Positions 9,326 through 18,248 are shown, numbered from the stretch's first letter. The stretch is DNA of 64,000 nt from Streptomyces sp. V3I7 (GCF_030817495.1 NZ_JAUSZK010000001.1:5852001-5916000), one strand, 5' to 3'. Numbers and translations: made by a program. The notes: generated by a model from the letters alone, not told the origin.

Positions 9326-10123
9326 TCAGTCGAGGAAGCGCTCGCGCAGCCGCTCGCGGTCCTGCGGAGTGAGCCCGAGGCCCCGCTCGAGGTAGGTGTC
9401 GACGTCGCCCCAGGTCTCCTCGATGGCCTCGAACGCCGCCGTCAGGTACTCGGCACGCGCGTCGAAGAGGGGGCTGAGCAGCTCCATGATCTCGGGAGTG
9501 TAGGCGGAGGCCGCGTCGCCGTTGCGGCGGACCTTGTAGCGGCGGTGCTTGGCGTTCGACTCCAGGTAGTCGGCCACGATGGCGTCGCGCTCCACGCCCA
9601 GGGCGAGGAGCGTCACGGCTATGGACAGGCCCGCGCGGTCCTTGCCCGCCGCGCAGTGCATCAGGGCCGGTGCGCTGTCCTCGGCCAGCGCGTGCAGCAC
9701 CTGGGAGTGCTCGGCGGTGCGCCCCTTGATGATCGCGCGGTAGGAGGCGATCATCCGGTTCTCCGCCTTGCCGTCCGAGAGGAGTCCGCGGAGCTGGTCG
9801 AGCTCGCCGTCGCGGACCAGCTTCCAGAACTCGGCGCCGTCGGCCGGGTCGCTCAGCGGAAGGTTCACGTTCCGTACGCCGGGGAGGTCGACGTCCGGTC
9901 CTTCCAGCTTCTGGTCGGCCTCGTTGCGGAAGTCGAAGACCGTGTGCAGACCGAGGGAGGAGAGGAAGGCCGCGTCGTCGTCGGTCGCGTGGGCCAGGTG
10001 GCCGCTGCGGAACAGCACCCCGTACCGCACCCGCCGTCCGTCCACGGTCGGAAGGCCGCCCACATCACGGAAGTTGCGCACTCCGGCCAGTTCGGGCTCG
10101 GTCGACGGGACCTGCTGCGTCAC
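9326..10123 (-). CDS. Protein tyrosine/serine phosphatase (Y_phosphatase3 type)
   Basis: Phosphatase of 265 aa with the P-loop signature H-C157-A-A-G-K-D-R163 (C-x5-R), preceded by the NFRDVGGLPT and RSGHLA elements typical of bacterial tyrosine/serine phosphatases of the PTP3/LipA type. No signal peptide; cytosolic. GTG at 10123 is chosen because GAGGAG lies just upstream and the conserved part begins soon after; an upstream in-frame ATG at 10219 would run through promoter-like sequence. Monocistronic, divergent from the SGNH gene. Substrate unknown. Confidence 0.9.
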   Translation of the reverse strand: MTQQVPSTEPELAGVRNFRDVGGLPTVDGRRVRYGVLFRSGHLAHATDDDAAFLSSLGLHTVFDFRNEADQKLEGPDVDLPGVRNVNLPLSDPADGAEFWKLVRDGELDQLRGLLSDGKAENRMIASYRAIIKGRTAEHSQVLHALAEDSAPALMHCAAGKDRAGLSIAVTLLALGVERDAIVADYLESNAKHRRYKVRRNGDAASAYTPEIMELLSPLFDARAEYLTAAFEAIEETWGDVDTYLERGLGLTPQDRERLRERFLD

Positions 10124-10257
10124 GGGGTCTCCTCGCGGGTCGGTGCCGACGGCGCGGCTCGCCGGCGGGCACGTGATCGACCATACGACACGGGTTCTTC
10201 GGGCCCGCGAGTTGTCCACAGGTGCGGGTAGTTCAATATGCCGAGCTTATTTACTCA

Positions 10258-10288
10258 TTGATAAAAACAGGCGAGAGTGTCCTATCTC
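10258..10288 (+). promoter_or_regulatory. Candidate promoter for the SGNH hydrolase gene
   Basis: In an AT-rich stretch rare for this genome, TTGATA at 10258-10263 is followed 18-19 bp later by CTATCT/TATCTC at 10282-10288. The start codon is 64 nt downstream. Spacing is slightly long and the -10 imperfect, so this is only a candidate. Confidence 0.35.
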
Positions 10289-10351
10289 ACCGCTCGTCAA
10301 CCCCTGCCTACGGTCGCGTAAGTCACATCCGAAGGTGAATCATGTACTGAT

Positions 10352-11170
10352 GTGACAGACGATTCGGAGAGTGACAACACAGCAGTGATCGGGTCCTACG
10401 TGGCCCTGGGGGACAGCTTCTCGGAAGGCGTCGGTGACCCCGGCCCCGACGGGGCGTTCGTCGGCTGGGCCGACCGGTTCGCCGTTCTGCTCGCGGACCG
10501 CAGGCCCGAGGGCGACTTCCGGTACACCAACCTCGCGGTGCGCGGGAAGCTGCTCGACCAGATCGTGGCGGACCAGCTTCCGCAGGCCGTCCGGCTCGGT
10601 CCGGACCTGGTGTCCTTCTGCGCGGGCGGCAACGACATCATCCGCCCCGGCACCGACCCGGACGAGGTGGCCGAGCGGTTCGAGCGGGCGGTGGCCCAAC
10701 TGACCTCCGCCGTCGGCACGGTCATGGTGACGACCGGATTCGACACGCGCGGCGTGCCCGTGTTCAAGCACCTGCGCGGCAAGATCGCGACGTACAACGG
10801 CCATGTCCGGGCCATCGCCGACCGATACGGCTGCCCGGTGCTGGACCTCTGGTCCCTGAAGACCGTCCAGGACCGCCGGGCCTGGGACGATGACCGGCTC
10901 CACCTCTCTCCCGAGGGCCACACGCGGGTCGCGCTTCGCGCGGGTCAGGTCCTCGGCCTGGAGGTCCCGGCCGACCCGGACCAGCCCTGGCCCCCGCTCC
11001 CGCCGCGCGGCACCCTCGAGATCCGTCGCGACGACGTCCACTGGGCCCGCGAGTACCTGGTCCCCTGGATCGGCCGCCGCCTGCGCGGCGAGTCCTCGGG
11101 CGACCACGTCACGGCCAAGGGGACGCTGTCCCCGGACGACATCAAGATGCGGATCTCTGCGGTGGCTTGA
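10352..11170 (+). CDS. SGNH/GDSL-family hydrolase
   Basis: Esterase/lipase-like hydrolase of 272 aa. Block I is GDSFSEG with nucleophile Ser22, a GGND motif supplies the oxyanion residues, and D181-R-L-H184 completes the triad in block V. No secretion signal is visible, unlike many secreted streptomycete GDSL lipases, so it probably acts in the cytosol. The GTG at 10352 has no good ribosome site within range (GAAGG at 10331-10335 is 16 nt away); a second in-frame GTG at 10385 is possible. Substrate unknown. Confidence 0.88.
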   Translation: MTDDSESDNTAVIGSYVALGDSFSEGVGDPGPDGAFVGWADRFAVLLADRRPEGDFRYTNLAVRGKLLDQIVADQLPQAVRLGPDLVSFCAGGNDIIRPGTDPDEVAERFERAVAQLTSAVGTVMVTTGFDTRGVPVFKHLRGKIATYNGHVRAIADRYGCPVLDLWSLKTVQDRRAWDDDRLHLSPEGHTRVALRAGQVLGLEVPADPDQPWPPLPPRGTLEIRRDDVHWAREYLVPWIGRRLRGESSGDHVTAKGTLSPDDIKMRISAVA

Positions 11171-11180
11171 GGGGCGGTCG

Positions 11181-11210
11181 CCTTGACGGCGCTTGACGGC
11201 GCTTGACGGC
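11181..11210. repeat. Three tandem 10-bp repeats
   Basis: The decamer (G/C)CTTGACGGC is repeated three times without spacers, 11 nt after the SGNH stop. The second and third copies are identical and the first differs only at base 1. Purpose unknown; possibly slippage in non-coding DNA. Confidence 0.8.
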
Positions 11211-11739
11211 GGTTGCCCGAAAGGGGGGCGAACGGGGCGGTCGGGGGCGGCCGGTGCGCGCGATGCACTGGCGAGCCTGCCGGCCGCCGCCGGTTCGGGG
11301 GAGCGGAGTGGTTGCTGATTCGGGCGGCGCGGCTTGGCCGGGCTTCGGCTGTGGCTGCGTGGGGCGGTTGTCCACGGGCTGTGCTGCTGGCTGGCCGGTG
11401 TCCCGGCGGTTGTGGTCTCCACAGGGGGGCAGCCGTAGGCCGCGCTGCCGAGGCGTACTGCTCGGCCGTGGGCTCTGGACGCGAGGTCCTGACTCACCTG
11501 CCCGGTCTTGGGCCCTGAACGCGGACGCGTCACCCGTCAGTTGGCGATCGCCGAGCCGACACTCACGGCGGAGCGAGCCGCCCCTGACCAGGACGTCGGC
11601 GGTGAAGGCAGCCGCGCTGACCGGCCGCCGGGTGCCCTCCTCGCGGTGGCGCAGGACCCCCGGCGACTCGACGGCCACCCGCGCCCCATCGCGCTGCACG
11701 GCGGCGAGCAGCGCGTCACTTCCCCCGCATCAGGGCCGC
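11211..11739. other. Intergenic stretch without a recognisable gene
   Basis: About 530 bases between the SGNH hydrolase gene and the converging TetR gene. Frames are open on both strands because of GC bias, but the translations are Arg/Pro/Gly-rich, lack recognisable motifs, and no frame has a convincing start with a ribosome site. A decayed gene cannot be excluded in 11510-11700. I see no clear hairpin terminator or IS ends. Confidence 0.5.
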
Positions 11740-12360
11740 TCAGTCCTCCCGTCCGCTCAACGCGCCACGCTCCAGCCCCAGTTCCCGAGCCAGCGCCTCG
11801 TCCACCCACTCCTGGGCCCGGGCGCGCGGGACCTTGCCCGCGTACGAGGTCAGTTGGACGGCCAGGCCGTCGAGGAGGGCGGTCAGGCGGAGGGCGGTGG
11901 CCGGTGGGTCGGGGCACGCGAACTCGCCCGCTGCCACGCCCTCGGAGATGACCTCGGCCAGCGCGGCCTTCCACCGGTCGTCCAGATTGCCGGTGACCTC
12001 GCGCAGAGCGGGTTCACGCAGGGACGCCGCCCAGCCCTCGACCCACAGGCGCCACCCTTTGGCCTGGCCCGTGGGGGCGTACCAGCGCACGGCCGAGCGC
12101 AGCCGGCGCAGCGCGGTCGTACGCCTGCTCAGCAGCTTGCGCAGGTGGGCGAGGTCGCCCTCCGCCGCGAAGGCGAACGCGGCGGCCATCAGCTTCTCCT
12201 TGGTCGAGAAGTGGTACAGCACCAGCGCGTTGCTCACGCCCAGCGCCGAGGCCACGTCGGCGATCCTGACCGCCGCCACGCCCCGCGCCTCTATCTGCTC
12301 GACGGCGGCCCGCAGCAGCGCCTCCCGCCGCTCCGGCACGCTCAACCGCACTCTCGCCAC
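11740..12360 (-). CDS. TetR-family transcriptional regulator
   Basis: One-component repressor of 206 aa. The N-terminal HTH is clear (RREALLRAAVEQIEARGVAAVRIADVASALGVS..LVLYHFSTKEKL, residues 11-57). The C-terminal part resembles the BetI-like TetR_C group, with a Trp-rich helix (WRLWVEGWAASL). It lies 104 nt downstream of a co-oriented Glu/Leu/Phe/Val dehydrogenase, and a TetR-type palindrome lies upstream of that gene at 13784-13801, so it may control it. Ligand unknown. Confidence 0.9.
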   Translation of the reverse strand: MARVRLSVPERREALLRAAVEQIEARGVAAVRIADVASALGVSNALVLYHFSTKEKLMAAAFAFAAEGDLAHLRKLLSRRTTALRRLRSAVRWYAPTGQAKGWRLWVEGWAASLREPALREVTGNLDDRWKAALAEVISEGVAAGEFACPDPPATALRLTALLDGLAVQLTSYAGKVPRARAQEWVDEALARELGLERGALSGRED

Positions 12361-12464
12361 GCCGTCACCCTAATCCAGTGATCACGGACGCCGCTGAACT
12401 CGCCCATCCGTTGGGGGCGTTCGCGTGCGATGTGGGGATTGCGGGGACGCGTTTCACGCCACCG

Positions 12465-13643
12465 TCACCGATACCAGCCGTACCGCTCCGCGATGACCGG
12501 CAGCCGGTCGGCCACGATGGCGTGCGCGGCGGCCCGCGGGGTCGTCCCGTCGCGCTCCGCGCGGGTCAGCATCAGGTCGATCAGGGCGCGCATCGAACGC
12601 CGGGTGTACGCGAACGCCTCCTCCGCGTCGGGGCCGATGTCGCCGAACAGCGTCCACCACCACCAGGCGTTCGTACCGGAGTTGACCACCACGTCCGGCA
12701 GGATCGTCACCCCGCGCGCGGCCAGCCGTTCCTCCGCCTCGGGGAGGACCGGCATGTTGGCCGCCTCGACGATCCAGCGGGCGGTGATGCGCTCCTGGTT
12801 CGCCGCGTCGATCGCGTACGACACCGCCGCGGGCACCAGCACCTCCGCGTCGGCGGACAGCCAGGCGTCGCCCGGCAGTTCGCGGTCGTCGGGGCGCAGG
12901 ACGGAGCGGTCCACGGTGCCGTACGCGTCGCGCGCCGCGAGCAGCGCCTCGACGTCGAGGCCGGCCGGGTTGGCGATGGTGCCCTTGACGTCGCCGACGG
13001 CCACGACGGTGAGCCCCGCGCGCGCGAGAAAGCGCGCCGTCGCCCCGCCCATGGTGCCCAGCCCCTGCACCGCCGCCCGCGTCCCGGCGTACGGCACCCC
13101 GGCCCGGTCCAGGGCCGCGAGCGCGGACTCCGCGACCCCGCGGCCGCCGACCAGCTCGTCGAGGCCGATGCCGTCCACCTCGACCGCGAAGGCGTCCGCG
13201 AGCCGCTTGCGGGCCGTGGCCTCGTCGTCGAGCAGCGGGTACACGGCCTGGATCGACGACACGAGTCCCGCCTCGGCGGCGGCCCGGTCGACCAGGTCCT
13301 GGGTGAGGCCGAGGTCCTCGCCGGTCGTCCAGAGGCTCTCGACGTACGGCCGCATGGCGCGCAGGTAGCGCACGAGCAGCTCGTACGCCCCCGGGTCCCG
13401 GGGATCGCAGTCGATGCCGCCCTTGGCGCCGCCGAGGGGGACGTACCGGCCCTCGGGGTCGTAGTGCAGGGCCTCCTTCATGGTCATCCCGCGCGCGAGC
13501 CCGGTGACCTCCTCCAGGGTGCAGCCCGCCCGCATCCGCAGACCGCCGCTGGCCACGCCGCGCACCAGCCGGTCGACGACCAGGAAGCCCTGGCGTCCGG
13601 TGACGTGGTCGGTCCAGGTGAGCGACATCAGCGGAGCGGTCAT
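12465..13643 (-). CDS. Glu/Leu/Phe/Val dehydrogenase family protein
   Basis: NAD(P)-dependent amino-acid dehydrogenase of 392 aa (reversible oxidative deamination of an amino acid to a 2-oxo acid). The N-terminal catalytic domain has GGLRMRAG, MTMKEAL with the conserved lysine, and GGAKGGIDCDP; the Rossmann domain has VQGLGTMGGATARFL (about 207-221); PDVVVNSG (about 311-318) closes the cofactor site. ATG 13643 is preceded by AGGAG. Valine or leucine dehydrogenase is as likely as glutamate dehydrogenase; specificity cannot be read by eye. Probably regulated by the TetR gene behind it. Confidence 0.88.
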   Translation of the reverse strand: MTAPLMSLTWTDHVTGRQGFLVVDRLVRGVASGGLRMRAGCTLEEVTGLARGMTMKEALHYDPEGRYVPLGGAKGGIDCDPRDPGAYELLVRYLRAMRPYVESLWTTGEDLGLTQDLVDRAAAEAGLVSSIQAVYPLLDDEATARKRLADAFAVEVDGIGLDELVGGRGVAESALAALDRAGVPYAGTRAAVQGLGTMGGATARFLARAGLTVVAVGDVKGTIANPAGLDVEALLAARDAYGTVDRSVLRPDDRELPGDAWLSADAEVLVPAAVSYAIDAANQERITARWIVEAANMPVLPEAEERLAARGVTILPDVVVNSGTNAWWWWTLFGDIGPDAEEAFAYTRRSMRALIDLMLTRAERDGTTPRAAAHAIVADRLPVIAERYGWYR

Positions 13644-13783
13644 GCGGTCTCCTGGGAGAGGGCGGTCGGGGCGGGCCCCAGCATGCGCTCGGGCGAGGTC
13701 CACGACGTCACGCGGCTTCGGATCGAGGGGGTCGAGCGGGACCGGGGCGGAGAAACAGCGCATCGGTCCGCGGGACGGCACTT

Positions 13784-13801
13784 ACTGAACCACCGGTCAG
13801 T
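13784..13801. promoter_or_regulatory. Candidate TetR operator
   Basis: ACTGAACCACCGGTCAGT has outer arms ACTGA/TCAGT and inner CC/GG, an 18-bp pseudopalindrome of the form often bound by TetR dimers. It lies about 140 nt upstream of the dehydrogenase start and near the 3' end of the preceding CMD gene. Confidence 0.45.
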
Positions 13802-13844
13802 GTGTTGGGGTGGCGGGGCCCTGTCAATCCGCCCGGACGGGGCG

Positions 13845-14429
13845 TCAGTCGCGCGGTGCCGTGGAGTGCTGCGCGGTCCGGCCGGCCGGGATCTCGCAGG
13901 CGTCCTTGAAGCCCTGACTGGTCAGGCCCAGCGCGGAGTTGGTGCGCGAGCGCAGGTTCTCCACCGACACCATCGCCGTCAGCTCCACCAGCGCGGGCTC
14001 GCCCAGTTCGCCGCGCAGCCGGTCGACGAGGTCGTCGGTCACGGTGGGCGGGGTGGCCGTCATCGCCTCGGCGTACGCCATCACGTCGCGCTCCAGCGGC
14101 GTGTACACGTCGCTGTCCCGCCACACCGGCACGTCGTGCACCTTCTCGGCCGCGATGCCGTGCTCCCGGCTGACCCAGTAGCCGAAGTCCATGCACCACG
14201 AGCAGCCGACCGCGGCGGCCGTCGCCATCTCGGCGAGCGCCTTCACACCGGGGTCGAGCTTGTTCCACTTCGCGAGCGACTGCTCGTAGCGCAGGTAGCT
14301 CCAGAGCACGCGCGGGTTGTGCGAGAGGGCCAGGGCGGGGTCGAGGGTCTTGCCGTACGTGCGCCGGCTGTACCAGTCGACGAGCCGGAAGAAGAGGGTG
14401 CGGGGCGGGGTGAGCGAGACGCGGGCCAC
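13845..14429 (-). CDS. Carboxymuconolactone decarboxylase (CMD)/AhpD-like protein
   Basis: Protein of 194 aa with the CMD/AhpD-like redox pair in AVGCSWCMDFG (C-x2-C) followed by a Tyr/His-containing helix. Such proteins are alkylhydroperoxidase-like or thiol oxidoreductases. GTG 14429 is fixed by AGGAGG lying 7 nt upstream; longer in-frame openings to 14636 lack a site and overlap the divergent MBL gene's leader. Monocistronic. Role unknown; peroxide defence is the usual guess for the family. Confidence 0.85.
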   Translation of the reverse strand: MARVSLTPPRTLFFRLVDWYSRRTYGKTLDPALALSHNPRVLWSYLRYEQSLAKWNKLDPGVKALAEMATAAAVGCSWCMDFGYWVSREHGIAAEKVHDVPVWRDSDVYTPLERDVMAYAEAMTATPPTVTDDLVDRLRGELGEPALVELTAMVSVENLRSRTNSALGLTSQGFKDACEIPAGRTAQHSTAPRD

Positions 14430-14647
14430 GGGGGCCACCTCCTGGAACGCGGGTCCGGACGCCTCGGTACGGGCGTCCTCACCCGTACGACGGACGGGGC
14501 CGTGCGGATGTGACATCCGGTGCCGGCCCCGCGCGCGGGAGGAACGCGGGAGGAACGCCGAGAGGCGAGGGACGGGCCAAGGGCACCCCGCACTGTCAGA
14601 CCCGCGGACCATAATGGATGCTCCGACCCACTCCACCAGGAGGTGCC

Positions 14648-15865
14648 GTGACCGGCTCGCGTTCTTCGAGCTCCGGGCTTCGCGCGCTGCGGCCCGCTGC
14701 CTTCGGCGCCGACCCGAGCGGTGACCGGCTGGCCCGCATCCATAGATCGCCCCACTTCAAGGACGGCATCTTCCAGAACCCCGGCGGCCATGCCTCGACC
14801 CGCCCGTCCGCGTCGATGCTGGAGTTCGCGAAGCTCTACTTCGACAAGGACCAGCGGCCCCGCCGCGCCCCGAGCGGCGCGATCCCGGTCCACGCCACCA
14901 CCCTTGCCGACCTGGCCCGGCCGGCCGCCACCGGGCTGCGGCTGACCTGGCTCGGCCACTCCAGCGTGCTCGCCGAGATCGACGGGCAGCGGGTGCTCTT
15001 CGACCCGGTCTGGGGCGAGCGCTGCTCCCCGTTCCCGTTCGCCGGGCCCAAGAGGCTGCACCCGGTGCCGCTGCCGCTCGCCGCGCTCGGCCCGGTCGAC
15101 GTCGTGGTCATCTCGCACGACCACTACGACCATCTCGACATGCCCACGATCAAGGCGCTGGCCGGCACGGACACCCTGTTCGCCGTGCCGCTCGGCGTCG
15201 GCGCCCACCTGGAGCGCTGGGGCGTCTCCGCCGACCGGCTGCGCGAGCTGGACTGGCACGAGGCGACCAAGGTCGGCGGACTCACCCTGACCGCCACCCC
15301 GGCCCGCCACTTCTGCGGCCGAGGGCTGCGCAACACCCAGCACACGCTCTGGGCGTCCTGGGTCGTCGCCGGCGAGGAGCACCGGATCTACCACAGCGGT
15401 GACACCGGCTACTTCGATGGCTTCAAGGACATAGGCGCAGCGCACGGCCCGTTCGACGCCACCATGATCCAGATCGGGGCGTACAGCGCGTACTGGCCCG
15501 ACATCCACATGACCCCGGAGGAGGGCGTGCGCGCCCACCTCGACCTCCAGGGCGGGACGCCGCACGGCGTGCTGATGCCGATCCACTGGGGGACTTTCAA
15601 CCTGGCTTTCCACGCGTGGGCGGAGCCGGGGGAGTGGACCAGGGACGCGGCTGAGGAGGTCGGGCAGGTCGTTGCTTCTCCTCGGCCGGGTGAGCCTTTC
15701 GAGCCGGCCGGGCAGGTTCCCACGGACTCGTGGTGGCGGTCCGTGTCCCACCCGATCGCTCACCCGTGGCGCCGACCGCGACCGATGGTGTCGGCTGCTG
15801 CCGCTGAGGAGCGGAGCGACGAGGAGTGCGTCGCGATCCTTGAGTCCACCGAAAAGGGCCGCTGA
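14648..15865 (+). CDS. Metallo-beta-lactamase-fold hydrolase (UlaG/NAPE-PLD-like)
   Basis: Metal hydrolase of 405 aa. The signature S-H-D-H-Y-D-H-L-D (HxHxDH) lies near residues 157-165; further metal ligands are in PARHFCGRG and HSGDTGYFDG. The architecture (N-terminal extension, LTWLGHSSVLAEIDG strand, two-metal core) fits the L-ascorbate-6-P lactonase/NAPE-PLD-like branch. GTG 14648 has AGGAGGT at 14638-14644. A decayed second copy of its 3' third lies at 19345-19655. Substrate unknown. Confidence 0.9.
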   Translation: MTGSRSSSSGLRALRPAAFGADPSGDRLARIHRSPHFKDGIFQNPGGHASTRPSASMLEFAKLYFDKDQRPRRAPSGAIPVHATTLADLARPAATGLRLTWLGHSSVLAEIDGQRVLFDPVWGERCSPFPFAGPKRLHPVPLPLAALGPVDVVVISHDHYDHLDMPTIKALAGTDTLFAVPLGVGAHLERWGVSADRLRELDWHEATKVGGLTLTATPARHFCGRGLRNTQHTLWASWVVAGEEHRIYHSGDTGYFDGFKDIGAAHGPFDATMIQIGAYSAYWPDIHMTPEEGVRAHLDLQGGTPHGVLMPIHWGTFNLAFHAWAEPGEWTRDAAEEVGQVVASPRPGEPFEPAGQVPTDSWWRSVSHPIAHPWRRPRPMVSAAAAEERSDEECVAILESTEKGR

Positions 15866-15899
15866 CCAGCGGTTCAGGCCGAGCCGACGCTCCCCGGTC

Positions 15900-15937
15900 C
15901 GTGGTGGGCGGCTCCAGCATCGGGGCCGCCCACCACG
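15900..15937. terminator. Bidirectional terminator, 13-bp perfect stem
   Basis: Arms 15900-15912 and 15925-15937 are perfectly complementary around a 12-nt loop. It lies between the convergent MBL hydrolase (ends 15865) and alpha/beta hydrolase (ends 15946), so it can stop both transcripts. Confidence 0.75.
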
Positions 15938-15945
15938 AGTCGGTG

Positions 15946-16881
15946 TCAGAGGTGCTTCTTGTAGAACGGGACGAGGTGGCTCAGCGCCTCTTCGACCGGC
16001 TCGGGCTGATCGTAGAGGTCGTAGTGCGACGCACCTTCGACGACGACCAGTTCCTTGTCCTTGGACGCGGCGCGGCCGTAAATCTCGAAGCCGGCACGGT
16101 AGGAGCCGAAGCCGCCCGGCCGGTCTCCGATCACGATGCACATCGGCTGGGTGAGCAGCACTTCGGCCCGGTCGAAGGCATCCCAGTTGACCAGGGCGGC
16201 CTGGCGTGAGAAGCGGAAGCTGGTGGTGCCGTGCGGAGCGCTACCGCGATCGGTCTTGTAGTACTCGGTCGCCTCGCACAGGTCGATCTCGGCCAGGCCG
16301 GCCTCCTTGGCCGCCTCCGGCGATGCGGGGAGCAGGTCATTGACCACGCCGTCCGCGCCGCGGGCTTCGGCCGTGCGCTGAGCGGCGATGGCCTCCAGCG
16401 CGGCAATGGGGTCGTAGTTCACGAACCCCTCACGCATCAGCCGGCCGACGTTGCCCGCGACGACTGTGCCGAGCGCCTTGATCCGCCGCTCCGTCATCGT
16501 GGCGCTGATGGCGTAGCCGCCTCCGCCGCAGATGCCGAGGACACCGATGCGGTTCTCGTCCACGTACGGCTGCGTGACCAGGTAGTCGATCACGTAGCTG
16601 AAGTCCCCCACCCGGAAGCCCGGGTCCTCCGTGAATCGTGGCTCGCCGCCGCTGGCACCCTGGAAGCCGGCGTCGAACGCGATCATGACGAACCCGTGCT
16701 GGGCCAGCGCCGTGCCGTACACGTTGCCCGAGGTCTGTTCCTTGCAGCTGCCGGTCGGATGGGCACTGATGATCGCGGGGTACTTCTGGGTCTCGTCGAA
16801 TCCCGGCGGGAAGTAGATGTCCGCCGCGATGTCCCAAGCCAAGCCCTTGATACGGACCGGCTTGACGTTGTCGTTGCTCAT
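15946..16881 (-). CDS. Alpha/beta hydrolase (dienelactone-hydrolase/YcjY-like)
   Basis: Cytosolic hydrolase of 311 aa. AHPTGSCKEQ (oxyanion region), a nucleophile elbow LGICGGGGYA with Cys rather than Ser at the central position, and a C-terminal catalytic His in EGASHYDLYD are visible. A Cys nucleophile is typical of dienelactone hydrolases. ATG 16881 has GGAGG upstream. It is divergent from an MmyB-like regulator with a 48-bp palindrome between them, so regulation by that protein is likely. Lower third-position GC than the hopanoid operon hints at later acquisition. Substrate unknown. Confidence 0.87.
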   Translation of the reverse strand: MSNDNVKPVRIKGLAWDIAADIYFPPGFDETQKYPAIISAHPTGSCKEQTSGNVYGTALAQHGFVMIAFDAGFQGASGGEPRFTEDPGFRVGDFSYVIDYLVTQPYVDENRIGVLGICGGGGYAISATMTERRIKALGTVVAGNVGRLMREGFVNYDPIAALEAIAAQRTAEARGADGVVNDLLPASPEAAKEAGLAEIDLCEATEYYKTDRGSAPHGTTSFRFSRQAALVNWDAFDRAEVLLTQPMCIVIGDRPGGFGSYRAGFEIYGRAASKDKELVVVEGASHYDLYDQPEPVEEALSHLVPFYKKHL

Positions 16882-17068
16882 TGAGTGTCTCCTCCGGGAG
16901 CGGTGTACTCCCGCTGGTGCCACCTGCGAGCGATCGGCATGTGATGCCGAAATGCTCTCGCTGGAGATCCGCAATACTGGATCGCCAGACAGGTGTCGTT
17001 CATCTTGATGGCCAGCAATTCCGGCGGGCCGCATATTCAAGTTGGCATGCGCCGCATACCTCTGCAAT

Positions 17069-17116
17069 GGGCCGGTCTTGTCCCCCGACAAAACTGTCCG
17101 GGGACAAGACCGGCCC
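17069..17116. promoter_or_regulatory. 48-bp palindrome in a divergent promoter region
   Basis: Perfect 17-bp outer arms (17069-17085 and 17100-17116), a single C:C mismatch, then 4-bp inner arms GACA/TGTC around AAAC. The right end lies 36 nt before the regulator's ATG and the left end 188 nt from the hydrolase start. Because the flanking genes diverge, a terminator role is unlikely; an operator for the MmyB-like regulator (two half-palindromes, GTCTTGTCC / GGACAAGAC) or an mRNA leader hairpin fits better. Confidence 0.7.
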
Positions 17117-17152
17117 CCTCACAAGAGGAGACCCACGCTGTAAGAATGAGCC

Positions 17153-18025
17153 ATGAGAAGCAGCAACCGCAGCGAGCTGGGCGAGTTCCTCAAGGCCCGG
17201 CGGATGGACCTCAGCCCGGCCATGGTGGGGCTGGCGGAACCCGGCGGCCGGCGGCGGGTCAAGGGCCTGCGCCGGGAGGAGGTGGCCCTGCTCGCGTCGA
17301 TCAGCACCGACTACTACACCCGCCTGGAGCAGGGGCGCCGCCAGGGATCCGCGGCGGTGCTGGACACGATCGCCCGGGTCCTGCGGCTCGACGAGGACGG
17401 GCGGGCGTACATGTTCGAGCTGGCTGGCAAGGACGCAGTCCGGCCGCGCCGGCAGGCGCCGCAGAAGATCCAGCCACAGCTGCAGCAGTTGCTGGACGAC
17501 CTGAACACCATCCCGGCCATGGTCCTGGGCCGGCGGATGGACGTTCTCGCCTGGAATCCGATGGCGGCCGCCCTCCTCGGTGACTTCGCGAGGATTCCCG
17601 AAAAGCAGCGCAATTACGTCCGAATGGTCTTCATGGACCCGGCGGTGCGGGCGCTGTATCGGGACTGGGAGGAGGTCGCCCAGACTGGCGTGGCCCAGCT
17701 GCGCATGGAGGCCGCCCGCGACCCCCATGACCTACGACTGACTGCCCTGGTCGGCGAACTCTCGGTGCAGGACGAGGACTTCCGCCGCTGGTGGGGCGCC
17801 CACCGCGTCGCCGTCCGCGGCATGGGCACCAAAGTGCTGCACCATCCGATCGCCGGTGACCTCACCCTCGACTGGAACACCCTCACCTGCGTCGTCGATC
17901 CCGATCAGCAGCTCATCACCTACACCGCCGATCCCGACACGCCCTCCCATGACGGCCTGCGCCTACTCGCCTCCTGGGTCGCGGACACCGAACGGTCCGA
18001 CCGGACCAGGCCCGGGCCACGCTGA
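17153..18025 (+). CDS. MmyB-like helix-turn-helix regulator
   Basis: Regulator of 290 aa. The N-terminal XRE-type HTH occupies residues 7-80 (LGEFLKARR, VKGLRREEVALLASIS..YYTRLEQGRR). It is followed by the MmyB-like ligand-binding domain (about 108-275), marked by VLGRRMDVLAWNPMAAALL and by DWNTLTCVVDPDQQLITYTA. In this family the second domain is PAS-like and thought to bind lipid-like ligands. It faces the alpha/beta hydrolase across the 48-bp palindrome, a common regulator-enzyme arrangement in actinobacteria. The AGAGGAG at 17124-17130 is rather far (22 nt) from this ATG. Confidence 0.9.
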   Translation: MRSSNRSELGEFLKARRMDLSPAMVGLAEPGGRRRVKGLRREEVALLASISTDYYTRLEQGRRQGSAAVLDTIARVLRLDEDGRAYMFELAGKDAVRPRRQAPQKIQPQLQQLLDDLNTIPAMVLGRRMDVLAWNPMAAALLGDFARIPEKQRNYVRMVFMDPAVRALYRDWEEVAQTGVAQLRMEAARDPHDLRLTALVGELSVQDEDFRRWWGAHRVAVRGMGTKVLHHPIAGDLTLDWNTLTCVVDPDQQLITYTADPDTPSHDGLRLLASWVADTERSDRTRPGPR

Positions 18026-18248
18026 GTATCAGCACGTCCAACTTCGTTGCCATTGCCGCTGTGTTGTGGCCGGGGTGTGAACCGGGCAGTTGGCCGTGGC
18101 GCGTCGCCTTGTCGGCGGGTCGAGAACGCGCCGCTGCCACGGGCGGAGCCGGTTGCGGATGGCGCTGAGGGAGCAGGGGAGTGGCGTCGGTGGCCGGGCA
18201 GGCCCGCCGACCTGAGCTGCCCGCTGCTGCCCTCGGACGCGAGAGACC

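Noticed and set aside
15946..16881. Cys in place of Ser at the hydrolase nucleophile as a defect
   Set aside because: Cys nucleophiles are normal in dienelactone hydrolases, and the catalytic His is present.
18026..18248. Possible terminator or small gene between the MmyB-like regulator and the methyltransferase
   Set aside because: Only short GGGCAG/CTGCCC pairing was found and no coding signal, so nothing was annotated.
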